Of a stretch of 64,000 nt of DNA, positions 35,534 to 46,039 are shown one piece after another. The stretch spans positions 186,001 through 250,000 of the forward strand of contig JAIXSQ010000004.1 of assembly GCA_027484575.1 (NCBI GenBank). Reading direction: 5' to 3'. The position numbers and the translations under genes are program-made. The notes beneath the pieces are model-generated. The model made no database searches. It was not told where the DNA came from and saw nothing but the letters and a program-made list of their open reading frames with translations. This DNA is from Comamonadaceae bacterium. Lineage in GTDB: Bacteria; Pseudomonadota; Gammaproteobacteria; Burkholderiales; Burkholderiaceae_C. Within the stretch, counting starts at the first letter, position 1. Each line of letters begins with the position of its first letter.

Positions 35534-36313
35534 ATGAAGAAGCATCTCCTGGCGGCTGTCGCCGCAGCCTCCCTGTGTGCCGCCCTGCCCGCCCTGGCCC
35601 AGAACGTGGCCATCGTCAACGGCAAGCCCGTGCCCAAGGCGCGCGTCGACACGCTGGCGTCGCAGATCACCAAGTCGGGCCGGCAGGTCACGCCCGACAT
35701 GGAAGGCCAGCTGCGCGAGGAGGTGATCGCCCGTGAGATCTTCATGCAGGAAGCGCAGAAGCGCGGCCTGGAGGCCACCGACGACTTCAAGGCGCAGATG
35801 GAGCTGGCCCGCCAGACCATCCTGATCCGCGAACTGTTCGCCGACTACCAGAAGAAGAACCCGGTCACCGACGCCGACATCAAGGCCGAGTACGACAAGT
35901 TCGCCAAGGCCAACGGCGGCCGCGAGTACCGCGCGCGCCACATCCTGGTCGAGAAGGAAGACGAGGCCAAGAAGATCATCGCCGACCTGAAGAAGGGCGC
36001 GAAGTTCGACGAGCTGGCCAAGAAGCAGTCCAAGGACCCGGGCTCGGGCGCCAACGGCGGCGACCTCGACTGGGCCAACGCCAACAGCTACGTGCCCGAG
36101 TTCTCCGAGGCCCTGGTCAAGCTGCAGAAGGGCCAGCTCACGCAGGCGCCGGTCAAGAGCCAGTTCGGCTGGCACGTGATCCGCCTGGACGACGTGCGCG
36201 AGGCGCAGCTGCCCAAGATCGACGAGATCCGCCCGCAGATCGCGCAGCAGCTGCAGCAGCAGAAGCTGGCCAAGTTCCAGCAGGACCTGCGGCAGTCGGC
36301 CAAGGTGGAGTGA
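35534..36313 (+). CDS. Periplasmic parvulin-type peptidyl-prolyl isomerase
   Basis: A 259-residue chaperone/isomerase with a signal peptide (cleavage near residue 22, ALA-QN). An N-terminal SurA/PrsA-like helical part precedes the parvulin domain at about 132-225 (RARHILVEKEDEAKKI, GSGANGGDLDW, VKSQFGWHVIRLDD). It assists folding of envelope proteins. It is the last gene of the msrB-yciB-bolA-ppi run and is followed by a REP-like palindrome and a good terminator. Confidence 0.94.
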   Translation: MKKHLLAAVAAASLCAALPALAQNVAIVNGKPVPKARVDTLASQITKSGRQVTPDMEGQLREEVIAREIFMQEAQKRGLEATDDFKAQMELARQTILIRELFADYQKKNPVTDADIKAEYDKFAKANGGREYRARHILVEKEDEAKKIIADLKKGAKFDELAKKQSKDPGSGANGGDLDWANANSYVPEFSEALVKLQKGQLTQAPVKSQFGWHVIRLDDVREAQLPKIDEIRPQIAQQLQQQKLAKFQQDLRQSAKVE

Positions 36314-36330
36314 CGCTCCCCTGCCCCGTC

Positions 36331-36350
36331 GTCCCCGCGCAGGCGGGGAC
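36331..36350. repeat. REP-like palindrome, copy 4
   Basis: GTCCCCGC-GCAG-GCGGGGAC, 17 bp after the isomerase stop. Same orientation as copy 1. Confidence 0.75.
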
Positions 36351-36357
36351 CCAGGAA

Positions 36358-36383
36358 GCGGCCCCTCGGGCCGCTTTTCCTTT
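36358..36383 (+). terminator. Rho-independent terminator after the isomerase gene
   Basis: GCGGCCC-CTC-GGGCCGC followed by TTTTCCTTT. A seven-base-pair GC stem with a triloop and T-rich tail is a standard intrinsic terminator for the plus-strand operon. Confidence 0.85.
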
Positions 36384-36389
36384 GGGGGC

Positions 36390-37133
36390 TCAGCGTTTGA
36401 GCAGCGGCGTGGCCACCGTCAGCACGCCGATCAGCACCGGCTGGTGCAGCATGTACCAGCTCAGGCTCCAGCGTCCCAGCCAGGCCAGCGCGCCGCCGCC
36501 GGCGGGCAGCCCACCGGCGAGCCAGGCGGGCCGCCGCGCCAGCAACCACTGCCCCGCGGCCAGCCCCCACCACACCATCCCCAGCCACGGGAACAGCGGC
36601 ACGTAGTCCTCGGTGATCGGCTTGCGGCCGACGAGCCCCAGCACCGCCAGCGGCGCCTGGTTCAGCGGCTCGAGCAGCGCCGGCCAGGACGCATGCGCCG
36701 CGCGCGCCGCCCAGGGCAGCGCCAGGGCCACGGCCCCCGCCGGCCACAGCCAGCGGCCCCAGCCCGCGCTCAGGCGGGCCACGACCAGCATGACCGCGAT
36801 GCCGTGCAGCACGCCGAACCAGATCCAGCTGCGCGGGAACATCCACCAGGAGCCGATGGACACCAGCAGCGCGCAGCCCGCCACCTGGGCCCAGCGCCGC
36901 CAGAAGCGCGGCCAGCGTTGCCCCTGGCCCAGCGCCACCGCCTGCGACAGCCCCGCGCAGAACAGGAACAGGCTGACGATGCAGGCCCGCTGCCAGGTCC
37001 ACGCCGGGTCGCGGTAGAAGTCCTGCCGGATCCAGCCGAAGTGGTTCAGGTCGAAGCAGAAGTGGAAGGCCGTCATCCAGACGATGGCGGCGCCGCGCAG
37101 GGCATCGAGGCGGTCGAGACGGGCGGCGGGCAT
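36390..37133 (-). CDS. DUF1624 / heparan-alpha-glucosaminide acetyltransferase-like membrane protein
   Basis: A 247-residue polytopic membrane protein with about six to seven spans. The N-terminal RLDRLDALRGAAIVWMTAFH is the hallmark of the acyltransferase-3-like/DUF1624 group, with the conserved His. The loop ITEDYVPLFPWLGMVWWG is also typical. It probably transfers an acyl group across or at the inner membrane; the target is unknown. It faces the isomerase gene convergently and diverges from the lipoprotein gene over about 100 bp. Confidence 0.88.
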   Translation of the reverse strand: MPAARLDRLDALRGAAIVWMTAFHFCFDLNHFGWIRQDFYRDPAWTWQRACIVSLFLFCAGLSQAVALGQGQRWPRFWRRWAQVAGCALLVSIGSWWMFPRSWIWFGVLHGIAVMLVVARLSAGWGRWLWPAGAVALALPWAARAAHASWPALLEPLNQAPLAVLGLVGRKPITEDYVPLFPWLGMVWWGLAAGQWLLARRPAWLAGGLPAGGGALAWLGRWSLSWYMLHQPVLIGVLTVATPLLKR

Positions 37134-37232
37134 GGCCGTGCGAGTGTAGACAGGCCCGAGGGTCCGCCCGGCTCGCGCTGGCGGCCCGGCGCTGCTCCAA
37201 TCGCACCATCCGCGCCCGCGACGTCGCCCTCC

Positions 37233-38081
37233 ATGCCCCACGCCCCCTCCTCAAGCCGCCGCCACCTGCTGGCCGCCGCCACCCTGCCCTGGCTGCTGGC
37301 CGCCTGCGGCAGCCGCCCGCCCGCGGCGGTCGCCGTGCTGCGCCACGAACTGGCGCCCACCGGCCGCCTGCGCGCCGCCATCAACCTGGGCAATCCGGTG
37401 CTGGCCAGCACCGCGCCCGACGGCCAGCTGCGCGGCGTCTCGGTCGACCTGGCCCGCGCGGTGGCCGAGCGGCTGTGGCTTCCGCTGGACCTGCTGCCCT
37501 TCCCGTCGGCCGGGCGCACGGTCGAGGCCGTGCAGGCCGGCCAGGTCGACCTGGCCTTCGTGGCCATCGACCCGGGCCGGGCCGCGGGCGTCGACTTCAC
37601 GCCACCCTACGTGGTGATCGAGGGCGCGTACCTGGTGCGCGCCGGCTCGCCCCTGCAGCGCAACGACGAGGTCGACCGCGCCGGCACCCGGGTCGCGGTG
37701 GGCCGCGGCAGCGCCTACGACCTGTACCTCTCGCGCGCGCTGCGGGCGGCCACGCTGGTGCGGGTGCCGACCTCGCCACAGGTCGTCGACGAGGTCCTGG
37801 CGCAAGGGCTGGAGGTCGCTGCCGGCGTGCGCCAGCAGCTCGAGGCCGACGCCCGCCGCATCGGCCCGTCGGTGCGCCTGCTGCCCGGCCGCTTCATGGT
37901 GATCGAGCAGGCGCTGGCGGTGCCGGCCGGGCGGCCGCGGGCCCGCGACTGGCTGGCCGGCGTGGTCGAGGAGGCCAAGGCCGACGGGGTGGTGGCACGG
38001 GCACTCCAGCGCCATGGCATCGACGGGGCGACGGTGGCGCCGCCCGCCAGCCGCCCGGCGCGGCCGGAGCCCGGCCGGTAA
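37233..38081 (+). CDS. Solute-binding lipoprotein (type 2 periplasmic binding fold)
   Basis: A 282-residue binding protein. The N-terminus SSRRHLLAAATLPWLLAACG combines a twin-Arg-like pair with a lipobox ending at Cys, so it is likely a lipoprotein. The body is like amino-acid ABC binding proteins (GRLRAAINLGNPVL, GVSVDLARAVAERL, VDFTPPYVVIEGAYLV). No permease or ATPase gene is adjacent, so it is an orphan receptor or works with a distant transporter. A possible promoter -10 TAAAAT for the next gene overlaps its stop codon. Confidence 0.85.
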   Translation: MPHAPSSSRRHLLAAATLPWLLAACGSRPPAAVAVLRHELAPTGRLRAAINLGNPVLASTAPDGQLRGVSVDLARAVAERLWLPLDLLPFPSAGRTVEAVQAGQVDLAFVAIDPGRAAGVDFTPPYVVIEGAYLVRAGSPLQRNDEVDRAGTRVAVGRGSAYDLYLSRALRAATLVRVPTSPQVVDEVLAQGLEVAAGVRQQLEADARRIGPSVRLLPGRFMVIEQALAVPAGRPRARDWLAGVVEEAKADGVVARALQRHGIDGATVAPPASRPARPEPGR

Positions 38082-38139
38082 AATCACGCGCCCCGCGCGA
38101 GAGCGCGCCGACCGCCCCCGCCGCCCGGGGCCCGCCCCC

Positions 38140-40140
38140 ATGTCCCTCGAATTCCACCAGCTCGAGCTGCTCGCGCCGGCCCGCGACGCCGACATCGGCA
38201 TCGCGGCGATCGACCACGGTGCCGATGCCGTCTACATCGGCGGCCCCGATTTCGGCGCCCGGGTGTCGGCGGGCAACAGCGTGCAGGACATCGAGCGGCT
38301 GGCCCGGCATGCCCACCGCTGGGGCGCCCGCATCTTCGTGACCCACAACACCATCCTGCGCGACGACGAGCTCGAGGCCGCGCGCCGGATGGCCTGGGAC
38401 GTCTACCACGCGGGCGCCGACGTGCTGATCGTGCAGGACATGGGCCTGCTCGAGCTGGACCTGCCGCCCATCCAGCTGCATGCCAGCACCCAGACCGACA
38501 TCCGCACGCCCGAGAAGGCGCGCTTCCTGCAGGACGTGGGCTTCTCGCAGATGGTGCTGGCGCGCGAGCTGGACCTGGCGCAGATCCGCGCGATCCGCGA
38601 CGTGATCGACCCGCAGCGCTGCAAGCTCGAGTTCTTCATCCACGGCGCGCTGTGCGTCGCCTACTCGGGCCAGTGCTACATCAGCCATGCCCACACCGGC
38701 CGCAGCGCCAACCGCGGCGACTGCAGCCAGGCCTGCCGCCTGCCTTACCACGTGGTCGACGGCCAGGGCCGCTTCGTCGCGCACGACAAGCACGTGCTGT
38801 CCATGAAGGACAACAACCAGAGCGCCAACCTGGGCGCGCTGGTGGACGCCGGCATCCGCAGTTTCAAGATCGAGGGCCGCTACAAGGACATGGGCTACGT
38901 GAAGAACATCACCGCCCACTACCGCCTGCTGTTCGACCGGCTGATCGAGGACCGCGAGGGCAGCGACTTCCCGGTGGCGCGCGCCTCCAGCGGCCGCACG
39001 ACCTTCACGTTCACGCCCGACCCGAACCTGAACTTCAACCGCGAGTTCACCGACTACTTCGTCAACGGGCGGCAGGACGACATCGGCGCCTTCGACACGC
39101 CCAAGAACCCCGGCCAGGCCATCGGCTGGGTCACGAAGGTGGGGCCGGACTGGGTCGAGCTCGAATGCAGCGACCCCGCCACCGTGCTGCACAACGGCGA
39201 CGGGCTGTGCTACTACGACCTGCAGAAGGAGCTGGTGGGCGTGGCCATCAACCGCGCCGAGGCCCTGCCCCGCCCCGGCCACTGGCGCGTGGTCCCCAAG
39301 GACCCGGTCGCCGGCCTGCGCGACCTGCGCAAGGGCACGACGGTCAACCGCAACCGCGACATGGACTGGGTGCGGGTGCTCGAGAAGAAGTCCAGCGATC
39401 GCCGCATCGGCGTCTGGGCCCAGCTGGCCGAGACCGCGGACGGGTTCGCGCTGACCCTCACCGACGAGGACGGCCATGTCGGGCGTGCCGCGGTGGCCCA
39501 TGCCAAGGAGCCCTCGCGCGACGCCGCCCGGGCCGAGGCGGCGCTGCGCGAGCACCTGGGCCGCTTCGGCGCGACGATCTTCGCGCCGCTGGACATCACG
39601 CTGCAGCTGTCGGCGCCGTGGTTCCTGCCCGCCTCGCTGCTCAACCAGCTGCGCCGCGAGGCCTGCGAGGCGCTGGAGGCGGCCCGCGCCGCCGCCTACG
39701 TGCGGCCCGCGCGCGGCGTGCCGCTCGAGCCGCCGGTGCCCTACCCCGAGGACACCCTCAGCTACCTGGCCAACGTCTACAACCAGAAGGCGCACGACTT
39801 CTACGCCAGGCACGGCGTGCGGGTGATCGACGCGGCCTACGAGAGCCACGAGGAAGAGGGCGAGGTCAGCCTGATGATCACCAAGCACTGCGTGCGCTGG
39901 TCCATGAGCCTGTGCCCCAAGCAGGCCAAGGGCGTGGTCGGCGTCAAGGGCACGATCAAGGCCGAGCCGCTGCAGCTGGTCAACGGCAAGGAGAAGCTCA
40001 CCCTGCGCTTCGACTGCAAGCCCTGCGAGATGCACGTGGTGGGCCGCATGAAGACGGCCGTGAAGAACCAGCGTGCGCGCGAGCTGGCCGAGCAGCCGCT
40101 GGTGTTCTACCGCACCCGGCCGCAGGGCACGCCGGCCTGA
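38140..40140 (+). CDS. Peptidase U32 family protein, RlhA (YdcP)-like
   Basis: A 666-residue protein of U32 type with the extra C-terminal DUF3656-like half, matching RlhA (about 650 residues), which is needed for hydroxylation of a 23S rRNA cytidine, better than the shorter TrhP. The signature FFIHGALCVAYSGQCYIS is followed by GRSANRGDCSQACRLPY, whose cysteines may bind an Fe-S cluster; later CVRWSMSLCPKQ and FDCKPCEM supply more. The assignment to rRNA rather than tRNA modification rests on length only. Confidence 0.87.
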   Translation: MSLEFHQLELLAPARDADIGIAAIDHGADAVYIGGPDFGARVSAGNSVQDIERLARHAHRWGARIFVTHNTILRDDELEAARRMAWDVYHAGADVLIVQDMGLLELDLPPIQLHASTQTDIRTPEKARFLQDVGFSQMVLARELDLAQIRAIRDVIDPQRCKLEFFIHGALCVAYSGQCYISHAHTGRSANRGDCSQACRLPYHVVDGQGRFVAHDKHVLSMKDNNQSANLGALVDAGIRSFKIEGRYKDMGYVKNITAHYRLLFDRLIEDREGSDFPVARASSGRTTFTFTPDPNLNFNREFTDYFVNGRQDDIGAFDTPKNPGQAIGWVTKVGPDWVELECSDPATVLHNGDGLCYYDLQKELVGVAINRAEALPRPGHWRVVPKDPVAGLRDLRKGTTVNRNRDMDWVRVLEKKSSDRRIGVWAQLAETADGFALTLTDEDGHVGRAAVAHAKEPSRDAARAEAALREHLGRFGATIFAPLDITLQLSAPWFLPASLLNQLRREACEALEAARAAAYVRPARGVPLEPPVPYPEDTLSYLANVYNQKAHDFYARHGVRVIDAAYESHEEEGEVSLMITKHCVRWSMSLCPKQAKGVVGVKGTIKAEPLQLVNGKEKLTLRFDCKPCEMHVVGRMKTAVKNQRARELAEQPLVFYRTRPQGTPA

Positions 40141-40147
40141 GCGCGGC

Positions 40148-40957
40148 TCAGGCCGCCGCGGCCGCGCGCTCGGGCCCGTCCCAGCGGAAGCAGCCGCGGT
40201 AGGCCTGCCAGCTGGCGCAGCCCAGCCACGGCCCCACCAGCAGCACCCCCAGCTGCCAGGGCAGCAGCAGCGCCCCCAGCAGGAGCGCGACGATCAGCAG
40301 GCCCCACCAGACCATCACGCCGGTGCGGTCGGCCACCGCCTGCAGGCTGGCGATGCCGGCGGTGATCGCGTCGGTGTCGCGGTCCAGGATCATGGGGATG
40401 GACACCACGCAGGTGGAGAACACCAGCGCCGCGAAGACGCCGCCCACCAGCGCGTAGACCGCCACGAACCGCCAGTTGCGCGGGTCGAACACGGCCTGCA
40501 GCACGCTGGCCGTGCTGGGCATGCCGGTGTCGAAGAAGACCGCGAACACCACCAGCGAGGCGCGGCCCCACAGCAGTTCCAGCAGGGTCAGCACCAGCAC
40601 CAGCGTGCCCATGCTGCCCAGGTGCCGGTCCCAGCAGGTCAGCGAGGCCCCCAGCGAGGGCGGCAGCCCCGCCTCGCGCCGCCGGCTGAGCTCGTACAGC
40701 CCCATGGCCAGGAACGGCCCGACCAGGAAGCAGCCGCAGACGAAGGACATCGTGTACTCGGGCATGCGCCGGAACACCGCGCCCAGCAGCGCCGCCATCG
40801 ACCAGAAGCAGGCGCCGTAGAACAGCGCGATGCCGGGCGCCGCCCGCAGGTCCTGCGCCCCGCGCGCGAGCCAGCGCAGCGGGTCGGCCAGGGACAGGGG
40901 TTGCAGGATGCGACGGGCGGCCGGTGCGAGGGTCGGGGGCGTGGTCGTGCTGGACAT
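40148..40957 (-). CDS. DUF2189 integral membrane protein
   Basis: A 269-residue membrane protein with about six hydrophobic spans. APGIALFYGACFWSMAALL and the paired glycine-rich helices that follow fit DUF2189, a family of unknown function. It ends 7 bp from the convergent U32 gene and precedes nothing obvious functionally; two REP-like palindromes lie upstream of it, between it and purL. Confidence 0.8.
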   Translation of the reverse strand: MSSTTTPPTLAPAARRILQPLSLADPLRWLARGAQDLRAAPGIALFYGACFWSMAALLGAVFRRMPEYTMSFVCGCFLVGPFLAMGLYELSRRREAGLPPSLGASLTCWDRHLGSMGTLVLVLTLLELLWGRASLVVFAVFFDTGMPSTASVLQAVFDPRNWRFVAVYALVGGVFAALVFSTCVVSIPMILDRDTDAITAGIASLQAVADRTGVMVWWGLLIVALLLGALLLPWQLGVLLVGPWLGCASWQAYRGCFRWDGPERAAAAA

Positions 40958-41024
40958 GCCAGGGCATTGCACAACCGCGGCTACTGCCTGGGCATCGGGG
41001 GGAACCCGCCCGGAAGTTCCGTCG

Positions 41025-41042
41025 CCCCGGCGAAGGCCGGGG
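41025..41042. repeat. REP-like palindrome, copy 5 (CCCCGGC subtype)
   Basis: CCCCGGC-GAAG-GCCGGGG. A variant of the same element with a different stem, paired with the opposite copy 35 bp away. Confidence 0.65.
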
Positions 41043-41077
41043 CCCAGCGACTTCAGCGCGTCGCCGCAAGTCACTGG

Positions 41078-41097
41078 ATCCCGGCTTCCGCCGGGAT
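41078..41097. repeat. REP-like palindrome, copy 6 (CCCGGC subtype)
   Basis: ATCCCGGC-TTCC-GCCGGGAT, facing copy 5 in the gap between purL and the DUF2189 gene. It sits 12 bp after the purL stop and may also serve in termination. Confidence 0.7.
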
Positions 41098-41108
41098 GAC
41101 GGGGGCTG

Positions 41109-44100
41109 TCACCCCACCCACTTGCGCGCGTTGCGCCAGATCCGCATCCAGGGGCTGGCGGCCGAGATGTCGCCGCCGGTCCAGGACATCTGCACGTTGC
41201 GGAACACCCGCTCGGCGTGCGGCATCATGGCCGTGAAGCGGCCGTCGGCGGTGGTCACCGCGGTCAGGCCGCCGGGGCTGCCGTTGGGGTTGAGCGGGTA
41301 GCGCTCGGTGGGCTGGCCGGCGTGGTCGACGTAGCGCATCGCGGCGATCGCCTGCGCGGGGTCGCCGCGGTGGGCGAAGTTGGCATAGCCCTCGCCGTGC
41401 GCCACCACGATGGGCAGGCGGCTGCCTTCCATGCCGGCGAAGAAGATGCTGGGCGAGGCCAGCACCTCGACCTGCGACAGCCGGGCCTCGTAGCGCTCGC
41501 TGCGGTTGGTGGTGAAGCGCGGCCAGGCCTGCGCGCCCGGGATGATGTCGGCCAGCTCGGCCAGCATCTGGCAGCCGTTGCACACGCCCAGCGCGAAGGT
41601 GTCGGGCCGCTCGAAGTAGGCGCGGAAGCGCGCCGACAGCTCGGGGTGGAAGGTGATGCTGCGGGCCCAGCCGATGCCGGCGCCCAGCGTGTCGCCGTAG
41701 CTGAAGCCGCCGCAGGCGACGACGCCGCGGAACTCGTCCAGCCGCGCGCGGCCGGCCAGCAGGTCGGTCATGTGCACGTCGACCGCCTCGAAGCCCGCGC
41801 TGTCGAAGCACCAGGCCATCTCCACGTGCGAGTTCACGCCCTGCTCGCGCAGGATCGCCACCTTGGGCCGGGCCAGGTTCAGGAACGGCGCGGCGGGGTC
41901 CTCGGCGACGTCGAACGCCGGCGCGAACTGCAGGCCCGCGTCCTGCGGGTCGCCGGCGCCGGCATGCTCCTGGTCGGCGCACTGCGGGTTGTCGCGCTGC
42001 TGGCAGATCTTCCAGCTGACGCTGTCCCAGACCTGGTGCAGGTCGGCCAGCGTCGCGGCGAACACCGCCTTGGTGTCGCGCCACACCTGCACCTCGCCCT
42101 TGCCCACGTCGATGGGCGAGGACTGCGGCCGGGTGCTGCCGACGAAATGGCTGTCCCTGGACAGCCCGTGCCGGCGCAGCACCTGCATGACCTCGTTGCG
42201 CTCGGACGTGCGCACCTGCAGCACCACGCCCAGTTCCTCGTTGAACAGGGCCTGCAGCGTCAGCTCCTCGCGGCGGGCCGAGACCTGCTTGCTCCAGTTC
42301 TTGGCGTCGCCGTACTCGGCCCGGCTGTCGCCGATGCCGTCGCCCTCGGTCACCAGCAGGTCGACGTTGAGCGCCACGCCCACCCGGCCGGCGAAGGCCA
42401 TCTCGCAGGCCGCCGCCAGCAGGCCGCCGTCGCTGCGGTCGTGGTAGGCCAGCAGCTTGCCCTGCGACCGCAGCTCGTTGACCGCGTCCACCAGGCGCAC
42501 CAGGTCCTGCGGGTCGTCCAGGTCGGGCACGGCGCCGCCGGGCTGGCCCAGCACCTGCGCCAGGATGGAGCCGCCCATGCGGCGCCGGCCCCGGCCGAGG
42601 TCGACCAGCACCAGCGTGGTGTCCTGGCTGGCGTCCAGCTGCGGCGTGAGCGTGCCCCGCACGTCGGCCAGCGTCGCGAAGGCGGTGATCACCAGGCTGA
42701 CCGGCGCCACCACCTTCTTGTCCTGCGCGCCCTCGGTCCACTGGGTGCGCATGGACAGGCTGTCCTTGCCCACCGGGATGGAGATGCCCAGCGCCGGGCA
42801 CAGCTCCAGGCCGACCGCGCGCACGGTGTCGTACAGCGCCGCGTCCTCGCCGGGCTCGCCGCAGGCGGCCATCCAGTTGGCCGACAGCTTGACGCGCGGC
42901 AACGCGATGGGCGCGGCCAGCAGGTTGGTGATGGCCTCGGCCACCGCCATGCGGCCCGAGGCCGGGGCGTCGATGGCCGCCAGCGGCGTGCGCTCGCCCA
43001 TGGCCATGGCCTCGCCGCCGAAGCCGCTGAAGTCGGCCAGGGTCACGGCCACGTCGGCCACCGGCACCTGCCAGGGGCCGACCATCTGGTCACGGTGCGT
43101 CAGGCCACCCACGGTGCGGTCGCCGATGGTGACCAGGAAGCGCTTGGAGGCCACGGTGGGATGCGACAGCACCCGGATCACCGCGTCCTGCAGGTCCACG
43201 CCGCTCAGGTCCAGCGGCGGCACCTCGCGGGGCACGCGGGTCACGTCGCGGTGCATCTTCGGCGGCTTGCCCAGCAGCACGTCCAGCGGCATGTCCACCG
43301 GGGCCAGCGGGCCCTGCGGGTCGGCCACCACCAGCTGGCGCTCCTCGGTGGCCACGCCCACCACGGCGAACGGGCAGCGCTCGCGCTCGCAGAAGGCGCG
43401 GAAGCGCTCCAGCGACTCGGGCGCGATCGCCAGCACGTAGCGCTCCTGGCTCTCGTTGCACCAGATCTCCTTGGGCGCCAGGCCGCTCTCCTCCAGCGGC
43501 ACCTGGCGCAGGTCGAAGCGGGCGCCCCGGCCCGCATCGTTGGTCAGCTCCGGGAAGGCGTTGGACAGCCCGCCCGCGCCCACGTCGTGGATGGCCAGGA
43601 TCGGGTTGTCGGCGCCCAGGGTCCAGCAGTGGTTGATGACCTCCTGCGCCCGGCGCTCGATCTCGGGGTTGCCGCGCTGCACCGAGTCGAAGTCCAGCTC
43701 GGCCGCGTTGGCGCCGCTGGCCATGGAGCTGGCCGCGCCGCCGCCCATGCCGATGCGCATGCCGGGGCCGCCCAGCTGCACCAGCAGCGTGCCGGGCGGG
43801 AACGGGATCTTGTGGGTCAGGCCGGCGTCGATGCTGCCCAGGCCGCCGGCGATCATGATCGGCTTGTGGTAGCCGCGGACCACCCCGGCCACCTCCTGCT
43901 CGTAGCTGCGGAAGTAGCCGCCCAGCGCGGGCCGGCCGAACTCGTTGTTGAACGCGGCCCCGCCCAGCGGACCCTCGGTCATGATCTGCAGCGGGCTGGC
44001 GATGTGCGCCGGCCGGCCGTTGGGGCTGTCCCAGAGGCTGGACACCGAGAACCCGGTCAGGCCCGCCTTGGGCCTGGCCCCGCGGCCGGTGGCGCCCTCG

Positions 44101-45089
44101 TCGCGGATCTCGCCGCCGGCGCCGGTGGAGGCGCCCGGGAAGGGCGAGATCGCCGTCGGGTGGTTGTGCGTCTCCACCTTCATCAGCACGTGGTGCGTGG
44201 CCGCGCGCCGCTGGTAGGCGCTGGGCGCGTCGCCGCGCTGGGGCAAGAAGGCCTCGACGGCGTGGCCTTCCATGACGGCGGCGTTGTCCGAATAGGCCAC
44301 CACCGTGTGCTGCGGGTGCGTGCGGTGGGTGTGGCGGATCATGCCGAACAGGCTCAGTTCCTGCCGCTGGCCGTCGATGGTGAAATCGGCGTTGAAGATC
44401 TTGTGCCGGCAGTGCTCGCTGTTGGCCTGCGCGAACATCATCAGCTCGACGTCGGTGGGGTTGCGTCCCAGCTGGCCGAAGGCGTGCATCAGGTAGTCGA
44501 TCTCGTCGTCGGCCAGCGCCAGGCCGAAGGCGGTGTTGGCCTGCACCAGGGCGGCGCGGCCGCCGGCCAGCACGTCCACCTGCGCCATCGGCGCCGCATC
44601 CAGCTCGGTGAACAGGCGGTGGGCGCCGGCGCGGTCGGCCAGCACGCTCTCGGTCATGCGGTCGTGCAGCAGCGCGGCGACGGCCTCGCGCTGCGCGGCC
44701 GACAGCTGGGGCTTGCCGCCCAGCAGGCCGCCCTTGAGCTGCACCCGCACCTCCATGGCGCGCTCGATGCGCCGCACCGCGATGCCGCAGCCGTGCGCGA
44801 TGTCGGTGGCCTTGGACGCCCAGGGCGAGACGGTGCCCAGGCGCGGCGTCACCACGAACGGCTCGCCGCCCTCGGCCGGCGCGTCGGCGGGCTCCCCGTA
44901 GGTCAGCAGCGCGGCCAAGCGCTCGCGCTCCTGGTCCGACGGTGCATGGTCCCAGGCCGCCAGGTGCACCCAGCGGGCCGACAGGCCGCTGGCCTTGTCG
45001 TGGATGCCCTGCAGGGCCGGGAGCAGGTGCTGGATGCGGAAGCCGCTGAGGGCGCGGCCGCCCTCGTGTTCGGTGATGTGCAGGGTCAC
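41109..45089 (-). CDS. purL: Phosphoribosylformylglycinamidine synthase (FGAM synthetase)
   Basis: A 1326-residue single-chain enzyme of purine synthesis, the long Gram-negative form. It has the N-terminal domain, two AIRS-like ATP-binding halves ([35 protein letters not shown]) and a C-terminal glutaminase with the catalytic Cys in [10 protein letters not shown] and the later His in VAHGEGY. It converts FGAR plus glutamine to FGAM. A minus-strand TAAAAT (45158-45153) about 65 bp upstream may be its -10. Confidence 0.97.
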   Translation of the reverse strand: MTLHITEHEGGRALSGFRIQHLLPALQGIHDKASGLSARWVHLAAWDHAPSDQERERLAALLTYGEPADAPAEGGEPFVVTPRLGTVSPWASKATDIAHGCGIAVRRIERAMEVRVQLKGGLLGGKPQLSAAQREAVAALLHDRMTESVLADRAGAHRLFTELDAAPMAQVDVLAGGRAALVQANTAFGLALADDEIDYLMHAFGQLGRNPTDVELMMFAQANSEHCRHKIFNADFTIDGQRQELSLFGMIRHTHRTHPQHTVVAYSDNAAVMEGHAVEAFLPQRGDAPSAYQRRAATHHVLMKVETHNHPTAISPFPGASTGAGGEIRDEGATGRGARPKAGLTGFSVSSLWDSPNGRPAHIASPLQIMTEGPLGGAAFNNEFGRPALGGYFRSYEQEVAGVVRGYHKPIMIAGGLGSIDAGLTHKIPFPPGTLLVQLGGPGMRIGMGGGAASSMASGANAAELDFDSVQRGNPEIERRAQEVINHCWTLGADNPILAIHDVGAGGLSNAFPELTNDAGRGARFDLRQVPLEESGLAPKEIWCNESQERYVLAIAPESLERFRAFCERERCPFAVVGVATEERQLVVADPQGPLAPVDMPLDVLLGKPPKMHRDVTRVPREVPPLDLSGVDLQDAVIRVLSHPTVASKRFLVTIGDRTVGGLTHRDQMVGPWQVPVADVAVTLADFSGFGGEAMAMGERTPLAAIDAPASGRMAVAEAITNLLAAPIALPRVKLSANWMAACGEPGEDAALYDTVRAVGLELCPALGISIPVGKDSLSMRTQWTEGAQDKKVVAPVSLVITAFATLADVRGTLTPQLDASQDTTLVLVDLGRGRRRMGGSILAQVLGQPGGAVPDLDDPQDLVRLVDAVNELRSQGKLLAYHDRSDGGLLAAACEMAFAGRVGVALNVDLLVTEGDGIGDSRAEYGDAKNWSKQVSARREELTLQALFNEELGVVLQVRTSERNEVMQVLRRHGLSRDSHFVGSTRPQSSPIDVGKGEVQVWRDTKAVFAATLADLHQVWDSVSWKICQQRDNPQCADQEHAGAGDPQDAGLQFAPAFDVAEDPAAPFLNLARPKVAILREQGVNSHVEMAWCFDSAGFEAVDVHMTDLLAGRARLDEFRGVVACGGFSYGDTLGAGIGWARSITFHPELSARFRAYFERPDTFALGVCNGCQMLAELADIIPGAQAWPRFTTNRSERYEARLSQVEVLASPSIFFAGMEGSRLPIVVAHGEGYANFAHRGDPAQAIAAMRYVDHAGQPTERYPLNPNGSPGGLTAVTTADGRFTAMMPHAERVFRNVQMSWTGGDISAASPWMRIWRNARKWVG

Positions 45090-45211
45090 TGGGGGGTTCT
45101 CTCGGGGGGGCCGGACGCTGGCCGCTGACTGGGGCCGGCGCGGGAAGCCGCGATTTTACCGGCCGGGCTGCGGTCACCCCGCCGCCGCCTGCGGCCACGG
45201 GGGCCCTCTGG

Positions 45212-45217
45212 GATAAT
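45212..45217 (+). promoter_or_regulatory. -10 element (GATAAT) for map, leaderless geometry
   Basis: GATAAT ends eight bases before ATG 45226. The flanking bases GGGATAATC and CGCCCCATGA are nearly identical to those before dapC. No Shine-Dalgarno is present, so a leaderless or one-to-two-base leader mRNA is likely. Confidence 0.5.
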
Positions 45218-45225
45218 CCCGCCCC

Positions 45226-46032
45226 ATGAGCATCACCTTCAAGGACGCCGAAGGCATCCAGGGCATGCGCACCGCCGGGCGCCTCGCCGCGGAGGTGCTC
45301 GACCACCTGACCCCCCACATCAAGCCGGGCATCACCACCCGGGAGATCGACCGCCTGGCCTCCGAGCACATGGCCAAGCAGGGCAGCATCTCGGCCACGC
45401 TGGGCTACCAGCCGGCCGGCTACCCGCCCTACCCGGCCTCGCTGTGCACCTCGGTCAACCACGTGGTGTGCCACGGCATCCCCAACGACAAGCCGCTGAA
45501 GAAGGGCGACATCGTCAACGTCGACGTCACCGTCATCAAGGACGGCTGGTACGGCGACACCAGCCGCATGTTCGTCGTCGGCGAGGCGTCCATCGCGGCG
45601 CGCCGCCTGGTCGGCGTCACCTACGAGGCGATGTGGCACGGCATCGTGCGCGTCAAGCCCGGCGTGCGGCTGGGCGACATCGGCTTCGCCATCCAGCAGT
45701 TCGCCGAAGGCGCGGGCTTCTCGGTGGTGCGCGAGTTCTGCGGCCACGGCATCGGCCGCAACTTCCACGAGGAGCCCCAGGTGCTGCACTACGGCCGCCC
45801 GGGCACGCTCGAGGAACTCAAGCCGGGCATGACCTTCACCATCGAGCCCATGATCAACGCCGGCCGCAAGGAGGTGAAGGAACTGGGCAACGACGGCTGG
45901 ACCATCGTGACCAAGGACCACTCGCTGTCGGCCCAGTGGGAGCACACCGTGCTGGTCACCGAGACCGGCTACGAGGTGCTGACCCTGTCGGCGGGCAGCC
46001 CGCCGCCGCCGGCCTTCGTCACCGCGGCCTGA
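45226..46032 (+). CDS. map: Methionine aminopeptidase, type I
   Basis: A 268-residue metalloenzyme that removes the initiator Met. The metal ligands are visible as Asp in [17 protein letters not shown], His in [12 protein letters not shown] and Glu in FTIEPMIN and [21 protein letters not shown] is also conserved. It precedes glnD by 7 bp, a common pairing in proteobacteria, and diverges from purL over 136 bp. Confidence 0.97.
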   Translation: MSITFKDAEGIQGMRTAGRLAAEVLDHLTPHIKPGITTREIDRLASEHMAKQGSISATLGYQPAGYPPYPASLCTSVNHVVCHGIPNDKPLKKGDIVNVDVTVIKDGWYGDTSRMFVVGEASIAARRLVGVTYEAMWHGIVRVKPGVRLGDIGFAIQQFAEGAGFSVVREFCGHGIGRNFHEEPQVLHYGRPGTLEELKPGMTFTIEPMINAGRKEVKELGNDGWTIVTKDHSLSAQWEHTVLVTETGYEVLTLSAGSPPPPAFVTAA

Positions 46033-46039
46033 GTCGACC

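Noticed and set aside
45153-45158. TAAAAT upstream of purL and similar TAAAAT at 38079-38084 upstream of the U32 gene as promoters
   Set aside because: No matching -35 at proper spacing was found for either, so they are mentioned only within the gene entries and not listed as promoters.
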